Assembly: GCA_021773115.1 (NCBI GenBank)
Contig: JAJFKS010000031.1
Location: 1 to 64,000 of the forward strand
From: Woeseiaceae bacterium
GTDB taxonomy: Bacteria; Pseudomonadota; Gammaproteobacteria; Steroidobacterales; Woeseiaceae
Direction of reading: 5' to 3'
Length of the DNA: 64,000 nt
The position numbers and the translations under genes are program-made. Shown here piece after piece: positions 6,441-15,532 of this stretch (its first letter is position 1; each line of letters opens with the position of its first letter). Below the pieces are notes generated by a model. The model had not been told where the DNA came from. It was given only the letters and a program-made list of their open reading frames with translations, and ran no database searches.

Positions 6441-9317
6441 ATGAATTCCAGAAAAACACGCAGACCGGCCGCTTCGTTTGTCGGGGCGTTGTGCCTGCTG
6501 GTTGCGCATGCCGCAATCGCACAACAGGATGATGAGGCAGGTTCTGCTTCGATCGAGGAAATCGTCGTCGTTGGCAGTCACATAAAACGCGAAGGATTCG
6601 ATTTTTCGTCGCCGGTCGAGATCATTGACGCTGCAGTACTCGATCAGACAGGAACCACGAATCTCGGCGACCTACTGCAAACACTGCCGCAGAACGTGCA
6701 GGCGCTGAACAACGCCAACGCGGCTTTCACGGTGCAGTCATCGGGACTGAATCTCACAAGTTTGCGTAATCTTGGCACGTCAAGAACGCTCGTCCTGATT
6801 AACGGTCGCCGTTTTGTCTCCGGTGTGAGTCCCAGTGTCGGGTATGGCGTTGACCTGAATGCAATACCGGTGTCCATGATTGAGCGTATCGAGGTGTTAA
6901 CCGGAGGCGCGTCAGCGGTGTACGGTTCCGACGCGGTAGCCGGTGCCGTGAACATCGTAACTCGATCGGATTTTGAAGGCGTGATGATTGACGGCCAGAT
7001 TGGTGCCTCGGCGGAGTCGGACAAGAACAAGGAAGATATCTATGTAACATTCGGTGGCGAACTCGGAGATGGCGGCAACGCCTGGCTGTCAGTCGGCTGG
7101 TCGAGCGATGATCCGTTGTTCGCCAGGGATCGCGCATATTCCAATACCGATCTCGCTGTCTTTGATCTGGATGGCGACGGGCTCGGCGAAGCCGACGCGT
7201 GGCTCGGATCGAGTTTTCCACCGGCCGGACGTTTTGGCGGCTTCCTTGGGGATGGCACTCCGTTCAGGAGCGGGCTTGCGGACCGCGACAACTCAGATCG
7301 ATTCAATCGTGCTGACTTCAGGACCATCTTTTCGCCAGTCGATCGCCGCTTTGCTTACGGTACGGCACGTTACCCTATCAGTGATCGCGCCGAGGTTTTT
7401 GGTGAGCTCAATTACTCGATCGTTGAATCGGAGAGTGAGCTTGAACCGTTCGCACTGGATCTCAATAGCAATATCTGGCTGACGCAACGCGGTGGAACCG
7501 GCGGATTGGATGTCGCCAGTCACCCGCTTGTGCCGCAGTTGCTGCGCGATAACTTGCTTGCCGCCGGCGTCAGCAATCTGAACCAGCTAGGTGTCAACGG
7601 TACAGCAAGGCGCCTGGTCGAGTTTGGGCCGCGCCGGACCGAAATACAGCGCACGACACTACGCGGCGTGGTCGGGCTTGAATACGACCTTCCCAACGAG
7701 TGGACGTTCTCAGCGTATTACACCTATGGCAAGACGGATCAGGATCAGCAAAGTAACGGGCAGATCAACGTAGAGCGCGCAGCTCAGGCACTCGATGTCG
7801 AGGTGCTGGGCGATGGCACCGTCCAATGCCGCAGCGATCAGGCTCGACTGCAGGGTTGCGTTCCTTTCAATCCCTTCGGCGCCGGAACCATCGACGCGGG
7901 CCAGGTGGCTTACTTGAGTCTGCCGATCAATCGCCAGGGTATCGTTGAGCAGGAAGTGGTCAATGTCACTGTCTCAGGCGATACGGGGTGGGATCTTGCG
8001 GGTGGTTCGGTCGCTTTTGCAGTGGGTTCCGAGTTCAGGGAAGAACGTGGTGCCGATATACCGGGCGAAAGCGTTCAACGGGGCATCACTGCCGGCAACG
8101 CGTCCGCGCCGACCGACGGCAGTTTCGACGTCCTCGAATTTTTCGGCGAGGTGCGAGTTCCTGTCCACGACCGGGTTTCGCTCGATGCGGCGGTGCGAGT
8201 GGGCGACTACTCGAGCGTGGGCAATCAGTCGACATGGAAGATCGGTACGGATATTACAATCATGGAGGGGTTGCGCGTGAGGGCGACCGCTGCCACAGCG
8301 GTGCGCGCACCGAATGTTTCCGACCTGTTCAGCGGTTCGAGTCAGACGTTTGCGGTGGTGCAGGATCCCTGTGACGGTGTTGATGCATCGACAACCGGCG
8401 ACATCGCCGAGAACTGCCGCTCCATTCCTGTCATAGCCGACAGGATCGCCAACCAGGGTGCTTTCGTATTGACTCAGGTTGAGCGTCAGTCCACCGGCGG
8501 CTTCATCGCAGGTAATCCGATGGTTGACAAAGAAACTGCGGACTCACTGACAGCCGGTATCGTCTGGCAGCCGAACTTTGTCAGCGGCTTGTCGGCATCG
8601 GTTGACTGGTATGACATTGAGATCGATGACGGAATCGCGGTAACGGGACGCACCGTTGTACTGCGACGCTGCTTCAACGTCGATCCATCGCAGTTCGATC
8701 CGAGCTGCGATGGCCGTGCGAGGCGTGATCCGACTCCGAATGCTGGTGCTCTGATCGAAGTCGATTCGGCCAGCTCCAACGAAAACCGGTTCAAAACGTC
8801 GGGTATCGACGTGCAGGTCCGCTATGCGAGGTCTCTCGGCCCGGGCGAACTCAGCGCGGGTCTCTTCTACAATCGCCTGATTGAATTCGACACGATCGGA
8901 ATAGTGGACGGCGACCTCGACGAAGATGTCGGCGAGGTTCTTTTTCCCAGGAATCGGGCCGTTGTTAACTTGGGCTACGCGCTGAACGACTGGCAGTTCT
9001 CGTGGCGAGCCCGGCTTTGGGACCGTGTTAAGGACTCCAATACCCCTGAATTGACGAACGAGAACAGCGATGTTTTCGGTAACCCGGTGCATCCGTCGAA
9101 AAACGAGATTCCGACCTACATCTACCATGATGCATCGGTGGGGTTCGGCGGTGATCGCTACTCGATTCGAGCAGGGATAAACAACGTATTTGACAAGCAA
9201 CCGCCGTTGTTGACTCAAATCAGTCAATACGGCAACACAGGAACCAACATTGCAGCGGAAGCGTACGATCCCATCGGCCGCGCCTGGTACCTGTCGTTTA
9301 CTTATCGATTACAGTAG
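6441..9317 (+). CDS. TonB-dependent outer-membrane receptor
   Basis: A 958-residue receptor with a signal peptide (cleavage near residue 27, AIAQQ), a TonB-box-like EEIVVVGS segment (39-46), a plug domain (NLGDLLQTLPQ, NGRRFVSG, SMIERIEVLTGGASAVYGSDAVAGAVNIVT) and a 22-strand-type barrel ending YLSFTYRLQ. The plug wording (NLRNLGTSRTLVLINGRR) is that of receptors common in oligotrophic proteobacteria that import organic substrates rather than only siderophores. A GAGGGG ribosome-binding site precedes the ATG. It is followed by a strong terminator. The substrate is unknown; neighbouring esterase and regulator suggest a small organic ester or its product. Confidence 0.92.
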   Translation: MNSRKTRRPAASFVGALCLLVAHAAIAQQDDEAGSASIEEIVVVGSHIKREGFDFSSPVEIIDAAVLDQTGTTNLGDLLQTLPQNVQALNNANAAFTVQSSGLNLTSLRNLGTSRTLVLINGRRFVSGVSPSVGYGVDLNAIPVSMIERIEVLTGGASAVYGSDAVAGAVNIVTRSDFEGVMIDGQIGASAESDKNKEDIYVTFGGELGDGGNAWLSVGWSSDDPLFARDRAYSNTDLAVFDLDGDGLGEADAWLGSSFPPAGRFGGFLGDGTPFRSGLADRDNSDRFNRADFRTIFSPVDRRFAYGTARYPISDRAEVFGELNYSIVESESELEPFALDLNSNIWLTQRGGTGGLDVASHPLVPQLLRDNLLAAGVSNLNQLGVNGTARRLVEFGPRRTEIQRTTLRGVVGLEYDLPNEWTFSAYYTYGKTDQDQQSNGQINVERAAQALDVEVLGDGTVQCRSDQARLQGCVPFNPFGAGTIDAGQVAYLSLPINRQGIVEQEVVNVTVSGDTGWDLAGGSVAFAVGSEFREERGADIPGESVQRGITAGNASAPTDGSFDVLEFFGEVRVPVHDRVSLDAAVRVGDYSSVGNQSTWKIGTDITIMEGLRVRATAATAVRAPNVSDLFSGSSQTFAVVQDPCDGVDASTTGDIAENCRSIPVIADRIANQGAFVLTQVERQSTGGFIAGNPMVDKETADSLTAGIVWQPNFVSGLSASVDWYDIEIDDGIAVTGRTVVLRRCFNVDPSQFDPSCDGRARRDPTPNAGALIEVDSASSNENRFKTSGIDVQVRYARSLGPGELSAGLFYNRLIEFDTIGIVDGDLDEDVGEVLFPRNRAVVNLGYALNDWQFSWRARLWDRVKDSNTPELTNENSDVFGNPVHPSKNEIPTYIYHDASVGFGGDRYSIRAGINNVFDKQPPLLTQISQYGNTGTNIAAEAYDPIGRAWYLSFTYRLQ

Positions 9318-9378
9318 TTGGTATTGACCGACTTTCCATCGATCGAGAGGGCCTGGTCCGAGGCCGTCTGAAAACCGA

Positions 9379-9407
9379 GGGGTCATCTCGAAAGAGGTGG
9401 CCCCTTT
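9379..9407 (+). terminator. Intrinsic terminator after the TonB receptor
   Basis: An 11-bp stem (GGGGTCATCTC with GAGGTGGCCCC, some G-T pairs) closed by a GAAA tetraloop at 9390-9393 and followed by TTTGTCTT, about 60 nt after the receptor stop. Confidence 0.8.
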
Positions 9408-9419
9408 GTCTTCACCGTT

Positions 9420-9620
9420 GTTTTGCACCGCAGCGGCGAGCTGGCCGGCGAGTTCCGCGCCAAATTTTTAGCCGAGGAAGTGGCGATCGGGATGTGCGGC
9501 AATCAGTCGTTCTCGATCGGGCCCAACGCCAATGATGGCCTTGTTGTCATGGCGATCAAGGTCCAGGAATGCCTCGATATTTTTCTCGACCGAAGTGCTA
9601 CCCACATTGTTGCCTGAAGC
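9420..9620 (-). pseudogene. Glycosyltransferase group 1 fragment (decayed)
   Basis: On the minus strand one frame reads VGSTSVEKNIEAFLDLD, then AIIGVGPDRERL and HPDRHFLG, a stop codon (9468-9470), and then KFGAELAG. This is the order seen in GT4 mannosyltransferase-like enzymes (V-EKN-EAFL, VG-GP-R--L, P--HFLG-K-G-EL). Both ends are missing and a stop interrupts it, so it is a relic, with nothing else of the gene nearby. It sits just before tRNA repeat copy 3. The remainder of 9318-10129 contains only the terminators and that repeat. Confidence 0.6.
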
Positions 9621-9707
9621 AGCGCAATTGATGCAGCGTGCTTCCACGTGAACGAGTTTCCAAATAAAAAAGCATTGATTGCTGGCCTGACTACAAACCG
9701 GGCCATT

Positions 9708-9857
9708 TCTTTCTAAGAATGCACGTGCCTACCCCATAGCGACGAGGTCATACCTCGGCAAAGTTCTAAGAAAATCGGGCTGGACACCATGACTCCTCGA
9801 TTGCAGAGTTGATTTGTAATCATTATGTCCCGCGTTCGATTCATGGTGCCGGCACCA
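9708..9857 (+). repeat. tRNA-Thr(TGT) 3'-fragment repeat, copy 3
   Basis: Same architecture as copies 1 and 2 but more diverged (for example CATTATGTCC instead of CAGTAGGTCC in the variable region). The tRNA part spans 9809-9857 and ends in TGGTGCCGGCACCA. The 5' half is missing. It is followed at once by TTTTCTAAGG, as in copy 1, and then by a terminator of a different sequence from those after copies 2 and 4. Confidence 0.75.
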
Positions 9858-9865
9858 GGTTTTCT

Positions 9866-9893
9866 AAGGCTCACCTTGTGTGAGCCTTTTCTT
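9866..9893 (+). terminator. Intrinsic terminator after tRNA fragment copy 3
   Basis: AAGGCTCAC (9866-9874) pairs with GTGAGCCTT (9880-9888), followed by TTCTTTTT: a textbook Rho-independent hairpin. Confidence 0.8.
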
Positions 9894-10129
9894 TTTGCAA
9901 ACTGTTCGTGAGTCTTCGACGACCTGATTAGTAAGCAAATTGGCCCCCGACCGCCCGACTCCAGATCAGGGCAATTGAGTGCCCCAATTTAGTCGCTCAT
10001 AAGTGTTTGATTCTGTGATGCAATGAAAGGAAAGGTCGGCTGGGTTCATGGAAATGCGAAGATGGATCGTCGTACTCAGATAGTCGGCTTTTTTGGCGAG
10101 ACTTGGCAGCGCCCTGACTTGAGGAATCT

Positions 10130-10732
10130 ATGGCTGAATCGGATCGGTTTTCGGAAACGTTCATCGCTTTGCGCGGGCGACTTGCGCGGCTGGTGATGGG
10201 TATCGTGCCGCCGAAGGAGGTCGAGGACATTGTCCAGGAAACCTACGTGCGCGTGTGTCAGATCGAGAACAAGGACGCGGTTCGCGAACCACGTTCCTTT
10301 TTATTTCGCACGGCGCGGAACCTGGCACTCGACCATGTGAAGCGAGCGGAGTCACGCTTGACAGCAGGAACCGATGCAATCGATGAAGTGCCGGCGGCGA
10401 ATTTCATGTCGTCGTCGGAGGTCGATTCGACCTACGCGCAGGTTGTATCTGACGAAGAATTTGTGCTGTTTTGCGAAGCTGTGCGTGAACTTCCCAAACA
10501 GTGTCGGCGCGCCTTCATCTTGAAGAAAGTCTATGGCTATACGTTGAAAGAGATCATGGCCGAGATGGGCGTCGGTCAACCCACAGTCGAGACCCACATC
10601 GTGAACGGCACCAAGAAGTGCGTGCAGTATCTACGGGACAGGCAAGAGCAACGACGGCCCTCGGGTGGGGCGTCGTCTTCAAGGAATAGCAGTGCTCGAT
10701 CGTCGAAAGGACGACGAGGAGGTGGAGTATGA
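10130..10732 (+). CDS. ECF-type RNA polymerase sigma factor (FecI-like)
   Basis: A 200-residue sigma-70 family protein with region 2 (FIALRGRLARLVMGIVPPKEVEDIVQETYVRV, then EPRSFLFRTARNLALDHVKR) and region 4 (LPKQCRRAFILKKVYGYTLKEIMAEMGVGQPTVETHIVNGTKKC). The C-terminal tail is Ser/Arg-rich and low in complexity. Its stop overlaps the start of the FecR gene (ATGA, 10729-10732), the standard FecI-FecR arrangement. It should direct transcription of the downstream receptor operon when released by the anti-sigma partner. Confidence 0.92.
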   Translation: MAESDRFSETFIALRGRLARLVMGIVPPKEVEDIVQETYVRVCQIENKDAVREPRSFLFRTARNLALDHVKRAESRLTAGTDAIDEVPAANFMSSSEVDSTYAQVVSDEEFVLFCEAVRELPKQCRRAFILKKVYGYTLKEIMAEMGVGQPTVETHIVNGTKKCVQYLRDRQEQRRPSGGASSSRNSSARSSKGRRGGGV

Positions 10733-11817
10733 ACACCGTGGTACCGATCTCCCGGGATGATGAGCGGCTTGAGTCCGCAAGTCGCTGGGTACTGAAAATT
10801 GACGAGGGTGCATTGAGCGCAAGCGACAAGGCAGCTCTTGGTGTGTGGTTGGACGAAAATCCCGAGCATCGCGATGTGCTGCTGGAAGTCGCGGCCGTGT
10901 GGGACAAAACAGATGCTCTGGCGCGCCTGGCCGATTTTTTTCCTCATGAAGCGACGCCCGATCTGAAACCGACTGCCCCCTGGCATCGGCCATGGGCGCA
11001 AGGAGTTGCCATCGCGGCCAGCCTGATCGTATTGGCGGTAACTGCTATATTGCTGCTGCCTCGCCTGGAGACGATTTCCCATAGCGATCGACTTCTCCTG
11101 ACGCAGTCCGCCGCGTACGAGACTGCAATCGGCGAGCAAAAAACCGTGCTATTGCCCGACGGCAGTGAAGTCGTGTTGAATACCAACAGCCAGCTCTCTG
11201 TCACCTTCACGCCATCCGCGCGTGTGCTGCGTCTTGCGCGAGGTGAAATTCTCGTTCGAGTCGCCAAAGATGAGTCCCGCCCTCTGTCTGTCGTCGCGGG
11301 CGATCGGATCGTGCAAGCAAAAGGCACCGAATTCACAGTTGAAATCACCGAAGATCAATATGTCGAAGTGTTGGTGACTGAGGGCAGAGTGGTTGTCGGG
11401 ATTCAGCCGTCGTCTCCCGGGCTGCCTGATACTGTAAATACTGACGCCGACTCCTTTGCCTTACCACCGGTGCTTGCCCAGCTGGCGGACAACACACTGT
11501 CGGCCGGTGAGGAGCTAACACTGGGTGCCCCCGATACTGTCAAGAAGGCCGTCACGGCTGACGAAATCGAAGTCAAGCTGTCCTGGAAGGAAGGGCGTCT
11601 GATCTTCCGTTCGGAGCCGCTGGAAAAAGCGCTGCAAGAAGTAGAGCGTTATACGACCGTTGAATTCGTGCTGTTGGATGAGGGTCTCAAGTCCGAAGTT
11701 GTGAGCGGGATTTTTCAAACTGGCGATGTAGAGACGTTGTTAGTGTCGCTAAGGGCAAACTTCAATATCACTCACAAATTCGATGGCGAGAATCGAGTGC
11801 TACTCAGCAGTCTGTGA
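10729..11817 (+). CDS. FecR-family anti-sigma/signal-transducing protein
   Basis: This 362-residue protein has an N-terminal cytoplasmic DUF4880-like part (ASRWVLKIDEGALSASDKAALGVWLDENPEHRDVL), one transmembrane helix (about 92-110, GVAIAASLIVLAVTAILLL), the FecR periplasmic domain (TAIGEQKTVLLPDGSEVVLNTNS, LRLARGEILVRVAKDESRP) and a C-terminal STN-like segment (PLEKALQEVERYTTVEFV). It overlaps the sigma gene by 4 nt. It likely holds the ECF sigma factor inactive until signalled by the outer-membrane receptor whose gene follows. Confidence 0.92.
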   Translation: MNTVVPISRDDERLESASRWVLKIDEGALSASDKAALGVWLDENPEHRDVLLEVAAVWDKTDALARLADFFPHEATPDLKPTAPWHRPWAQGVAIAASLIVLAVTAILLLPRLETISHSDRLLLTQSAAYETAIGEQKTVLLPDGSEVVLNTNSQLSVTFTPSARVLRLARGEILVRVAKDESRPLSVVAGDRIVQAKGTEFTVEITEDQYVEVLVTEGRVVVGIQPSSPGLPDTVNTDADSFALPPVLAQLADNTLSAGEELTLGAPDTVKKAVTADEIEVKLSWKEGRLIFRSEPLEKALQEVERYTTVEFVLLDEGLKSEVVSGIFQTGDVETLLVSLRANFNITHKFDGENRVLLSSL

Positions 11818-11862
11818 AATCGCACCGGGCATTCATGGAAAAGTTAATTTGGATCGTCATCA

Positions 11863-14367
11863 ATGCGAGCGGGTAGTAAACGCGTTGCTGATGGTGTGCA
11901 TGGTCTCTATCTGTCATTGATGTTGTTGGGCTTTGGCTCAACGGTATCGGCAGAAGAGGTGACAATCGAACGCGAGTTCGACTTCAACATTTCTCAGCAA
12001 CCGGCGAATACCGCGCTCGTCGAGTTTGCTGAGCAGGCCGATCTGACGCTGGTGTTCCCGGACGAATTGGTTCGTGGCAAGTCCGCCAACGCGCTGATCG
12101 GTAGGTACGCGCGACAGGAGGGTATTGATATTCTCCTTGCCGGTACAGGGTTAACCCCGAAGTTCAGCAATAAAATCGTGCTGAGTATTTCGACCGATGA
12201 ACGGTCGGCGAATGAGGGGGAAACCATGAACGTGAAGAAGAAAGCAGGACTGCTGGCCGTGCTCGCAGGCGTATTTACAGGTGGCGCCAATGCACAGGAA
12301 ACTACAACAAGTGAAAACGCCGACGTGGCGGAAGCGAGACTCGAAGAGATCATCGTAACCGCGCAGAAACGTCAGGAAAGCCTGCAGTCAGTGCCCATAT
12401 CAATTGCGGCGTTCACCTCCGAGCAACTCGAGAAGTCGATCATCCAGGACATCTATGACGTTGGGCTCCAGACGCCGGGAATGATCGTTAACAAGGAGAT
12501 CGTCGGCAAAATCTACATCCGCGGCATCGGTGCTGAAAACCTTACGATCGGCGGTGATCCCGGCGTAGCGGTACACGCTGACGGCGCCTATATCGCACGC
12601 ACGTCGGCGGCGATGTTTGACCTGTACGACGTCGAGCGTGTTGAAGTGTTGCGTGGCCCGCAAGGCACACTGTACGGCCGCAACGCTACTGGCGGAATTG
12701 TCAACATTGTGTCAAAGGCCCCGACCGAAGAATTTGAAGGCAACGTGTCGGCTGAATTTGGTGACTTCGATTACGTTCGCCTGGGTGCTGTCGTTAGCGG
12801 TCCACTCGCGGAAGGCAAGGTCCTGGCGCGAGCGGCCATCGTGAAAAGCGATCGCGACGGATTCACGCCCAATTTGTTCACCGGCGAGGACCTGTTCGAC
12901 GAAGACCTGCTAATGGGTCGCCTTCGCCTTCGCATTCTGCCAAGCGACAGCCTCACGATTGATTTGATCGCTGACTTTTCGCAAGACGATGGCAGCCCGG
13001 CTCCCTTTAAACAACTCGAGTTTTCAGACCTGTTCGAAGGCGGGCTGGGAGCGAACGACCCGCCGGGACTGCGGGCAGTTTCACAGGAGTCGCCTGTAAC
13101 GGAGATGCAAGATCAGTTCGGCATCACCGCCGTCGTCAACTGGGACACCGGAAACTCCACATTTACATCCGTAACCTCGTACCGCGATACTGAGTTCAAA
13201 GCAGTGTTCGATGGCGATGCAGTCGACATTACGTTTCAGAATTTCGAAAATCACGACGACACACAGCAGTTTTCGCAGGAATTTCGCCTGGCATCAGACG
13301 CCTCCGACAGATGGAACTGGATCATCGGTGCCTTCTATTTCAACGACGATGGAAATACCGAAATTTTCATTCCGATTCCCGGTTTTGGATTCGATATTTT
13401 GCATCAGGCTACGATGTCGACCGATGCATATGCAGTATTCGGACAAGCAACCTACAGCGTGTCTGACCGTCTCTCGCTTACTGCCGGATTGAGATACAAC
13501 TCGGAGGAAAAAGAGGCAACGCAGCTGTCGGAGTTTATCGGCCTGTTTCCCCCATTCCCAGCAGCTCTGTTGAGCACGGATTCGGACGAATTCACACCCA
13601 AGTTCGGCATCGAGTACGAAATTAGTGACGATGTGCTGTGGTACGCGACGGCGACGCGCGGCTTCAAGAGCGGCGGCTTCACGTTCAACGGGATTCAGCC
13701 CGATTTCAAACCAGAATTCGTCTGGGCCTATGAGACGGGCTTCAAGTCCATGCTCGCGGATGGGTCGGTCATTCTTAACGGATCGGCGTTTTTCTACGAC
13801 TACACTGATCTTCAGGTCTCTAAGCTCGAAAACAACGCCGGCGTAATTACGAATGCGGCTGATGCGACAATATTTGGAGCAGAGATCGAGTTACTCGCAC
13901 AAGTCACGGATCGCTGGCGTTTCAATTCCGGTTTGTCATTTCTAAGTGCGGAATTCGACGAATTCCTGACCGAGGATCCCAGCAATCCGCAACTCGGTAC
14001 GATAGACCTTGATGGTAACAATCTGCCGAGATCGCCGGAATTTTCGGTGAACGTTGGTACCGATTACACCGTTCCAGTTGGTGCGGAGGGTGACCTGAGC
14101 TTTCGAGTGGACTATCAGTATCAGGACGAAAGTTTCTTCACGACCTTCAACCGCCAACTCTCGGCGCAGGATGCATTCAGCTTGCTTAACGCTCGTGTCA
14201 GCTACGCGAAGAACGACGGATCCTGGACAGTTGCGGCTTTTGTAAGAAACGCGCTTGACGAGGATTATTTCCTCAATATTCTGGAGTCCGGCGTTGAAAC
14301 AGGCAAGCCGGAGGGGTTCCTGGCGGCGCCAAGAACCTACGGCATACAGGTGAGCTATAACTTCTAG
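11863..14367 (+). CDS. STN-domain TonB-dependent receptor
   Basis: This 834-residue protein starts with a signal peptide and an STN domain (about 38-115: FNISQQPANTALVEFAEQADLTLVF). At residue 122 a second complete signal-peptide-like stretch follows (MNVKKKAGLLAVLAGVFTGG ending ANAQ). Then come a TonB-box-like EEIIVTA (160-166), a plug with RGPQGTLYGRNATGGIVNIV, and a barrel ending in a terminal aromatic (YGIQVSYNF). The internal ATG at 12226 has its own GAGGGGG ribosome-binding site. The gene therefore looks like an in-frame fusion of an STN module to an ordinary receptor, or has two starts. It lies 45 nt after fecR. Confidence 0.9.
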   Translation: MRAGSKRVADGVHGLYLSLMLLGFGSTVSAEEVTIEREFDFNISQQPANTALVEFAEQADLTLVFPDELVRGKSANALIGRYARQEGIDILLAGTGLTPKFSNKIVLSISTDERSANEGETMNVKKKAGLLAVLAGVFTGGANAQETTTSENADVAEARLEEIIVTAQKRQESLQSVPISIAAFTSEQLEKSIIQDIYDVGLQTPGMIVNKEIVGKIYIRGIGAENLTIGGDPGVAVHADGAYIARTSAAMFDLYDVERVEVLRGPQGTLYGRNATGGIVNIVSKAPTEEFEGNVSAEFGDFDYVRLGAVVSGPLAEGKVLARAAIVKSDRDGFTPNLFTGEDLFDEDLLMGRLRLRILPSDSLTIDLIADFSQDDGSPAPFKQLEFSDLFEGGLGANDPPGLRAVSQESPVTEMQDQFGITAVVNWDTGNSTFTSVTSYRDTEFKAVFDGDAVDITFQNFENHDDTQQFSQEFRLASDASDRWNWIIGAFYFNDDGNTEIFIPIPGFGFDILHQATMSTDAYAVFGQATYSVSDRLSLTAGLRYNSEEKEATQLSEFIGLFPPFPAALLSTDSDEFTPKFGIEYEISDDVLWYATATRGFKSGGFTFNGIQPDFKPEFVWAYETGFKSMLADGSVILNGSAFFYDYTDLQVSKLENNAGVITNAADATIFGAEIELLAQVTDRWRFNSGLSFLSAEFDEFLTEDPSNPQLGTIDLDGNNLPRSPEFSVNVGTDYTVPVGAEGDLSFRVDYQYQDESFFTTFNRQLSAQDAFSLLNARVSYAKNDGSWTVAAFVRNALDEDYFLNILESGVETGKPEGFLAAPRTYGIQVSYNF

Positions 14368-14393
14368 ATCAGTCTCTGACGTCGGGGATTAAT

Positions 14394-15530
14394 GTGAGAA
14401 CTATCAAGGCGGCCGTTCTGGACAGTGTGGGGGCAGCTCAGCCGTACGAAACCAGCAAGCCACTCAAGATCGAGTCCTTCGAGTTGTCGCCGCCTGGGCG
14501 CAACGAAGTGCTGGTCAAGATTCGTGCCGCGGGACTCTGCCATTCTGACCTGTCGGTTATCAATGGATCTCGCGTGCGTCCGACGCCGATGGTTCTGGGC
14601 CATGAAGCCGCAGGAGTTGTCGCCGCAACCGGCGCCGGTGTTGTCGAGTTCACGCCAGGCGATCACGTTGTGCTCGTGTTTGTACCAAGTTGCGGACATT
14701 GCGTTCCCTGCGCAGAGGGCCGGCCGGCCCTCTGCGAACCAGCTGCAGTCGCCAATAATAATGGTGCCCTGATCTCCGGAGAACGCCGTTTGTACAAAAA
14801 CGGTATTCCTGTTAATCATCACCTCGGTGTCTCGGCATTCGCAGAATACGCCGTGGTTAGCAAGAATTCGGTCGTCAAGATCGATCACGATTTGCCATTT
14901 GACGAGGCAGCACTGTTCGGCTGTGCCGTTATTACCGGGGCTGGAGCTGTTTTGAATACGGCGAAGGTGAAGGCAGGGTCGACGGTCGCTGTAGTGGGAC
15001 TTGGTGGCGTCGGTCTCAACTCTGTCCTGGGTGCCAGGCTCGCTGGTGCCAGGCAGATTATTGCCATCGATCTGAAAGACACGAAACTGTCTTTGAGCAA
15101 AGAGCTTGGCGCCACGGACGTTATCAGAGCGGACGATGTGAATTGTGCGGCAATCGCACGGCGAATCAGTGACGGTGGTGTCGATTATGCGTTCGAAATG
15201 GCCGGCTCCACAGCGGCACTTGAGTTAGCCTGGACTATCACTCGGCGTGGCGGGCAAACCGTTACGGCCGGACTGCCACATCCGGATGCCAGATTATCAT
15301 TGCCGGCTTTGCAGATCGTCGGCGAGGAGCGAACACTTCGTGGCAGCTACCTCGGAAGCTGTGTACCTGTAAGGGACATACCCACCTACATAAAGTTGTA
15401 CCGACAGGGGTTGTTGCCGGTTGATAAATTGATGGGGGAGAGGCTCTCTTTGTCGGAAATAAATACGGCGTTCGATCGCCTTGCAGCGGGCGAGTCAATG
15501 CGACAAATCATTCTTTTTGATGACACCTGA
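14394..15530 (+). CDS. Zinc-dependent alcohol dehydrogenase (MDR superfamily)
   Basis: A 378-residue medium-chain dehydrogenase. Catalytic zinc ligands are Cys49 (GLCHSD) and His70-Glu71 (GHEAAG) with a third Cys near 178 (FGCAVITGAGAV). The structural zinc lobe has Cys100, 103, 106 and 114 (CGHCVPCAEGRPALC). The NAD-binding motif is VVGLGGVGL. This pattern is closest to class I/III-type alcohol dehydrogenases. The start is GTG at 14394 with a GGGG ribosome-binding site; the overlapping ATG at 14392 is followed directly by a stop. The gene follows the receptor by 26 nt and probably oxidises an alcohol released from the imported substrate. Confidence 0.9.
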   Translation: MRTIKAAVLDSVGAAQPYETSKPLKIESFELSPPGRNEVLVKIRAAGLCHSDLSVINGSRVRPTPMVLGHEAAGVVAATGAGVVEFTPGDHVVLVFVPSCGHCVPCAEGRPALCEPAAVANNNGALISGERRLYKNGIPVNHHLGVSAFAEYAVVSKNSVVKIDHDLPFDEAALFGCAVITGAGAVLNTAKVKAGSTVAVVGLGGVGLNSVLGARLAGARQIIAIDLKDTKLSLSKELGATDVIRADDVNCAAIARRISDGGVDYAFEMAGSTAALELAWTITRRGGQTVTAGLPHPDARLSLPALQIVGEERTLRGSYLGSCVPVRDIPTYIKLYRQGLLPVDKLMGERLSLSEINTAFDRLAAGESMRQIILFDDT

Positions 15531-15532
15531 CA

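Noticed and set aside
9423-9617. A plus-strand 64-residue protein
   Set aside because: The opposite strand carries clear glycosyltransferase relic motifs; the plus-strand frame has no ribosome-binding site or recognisable features.
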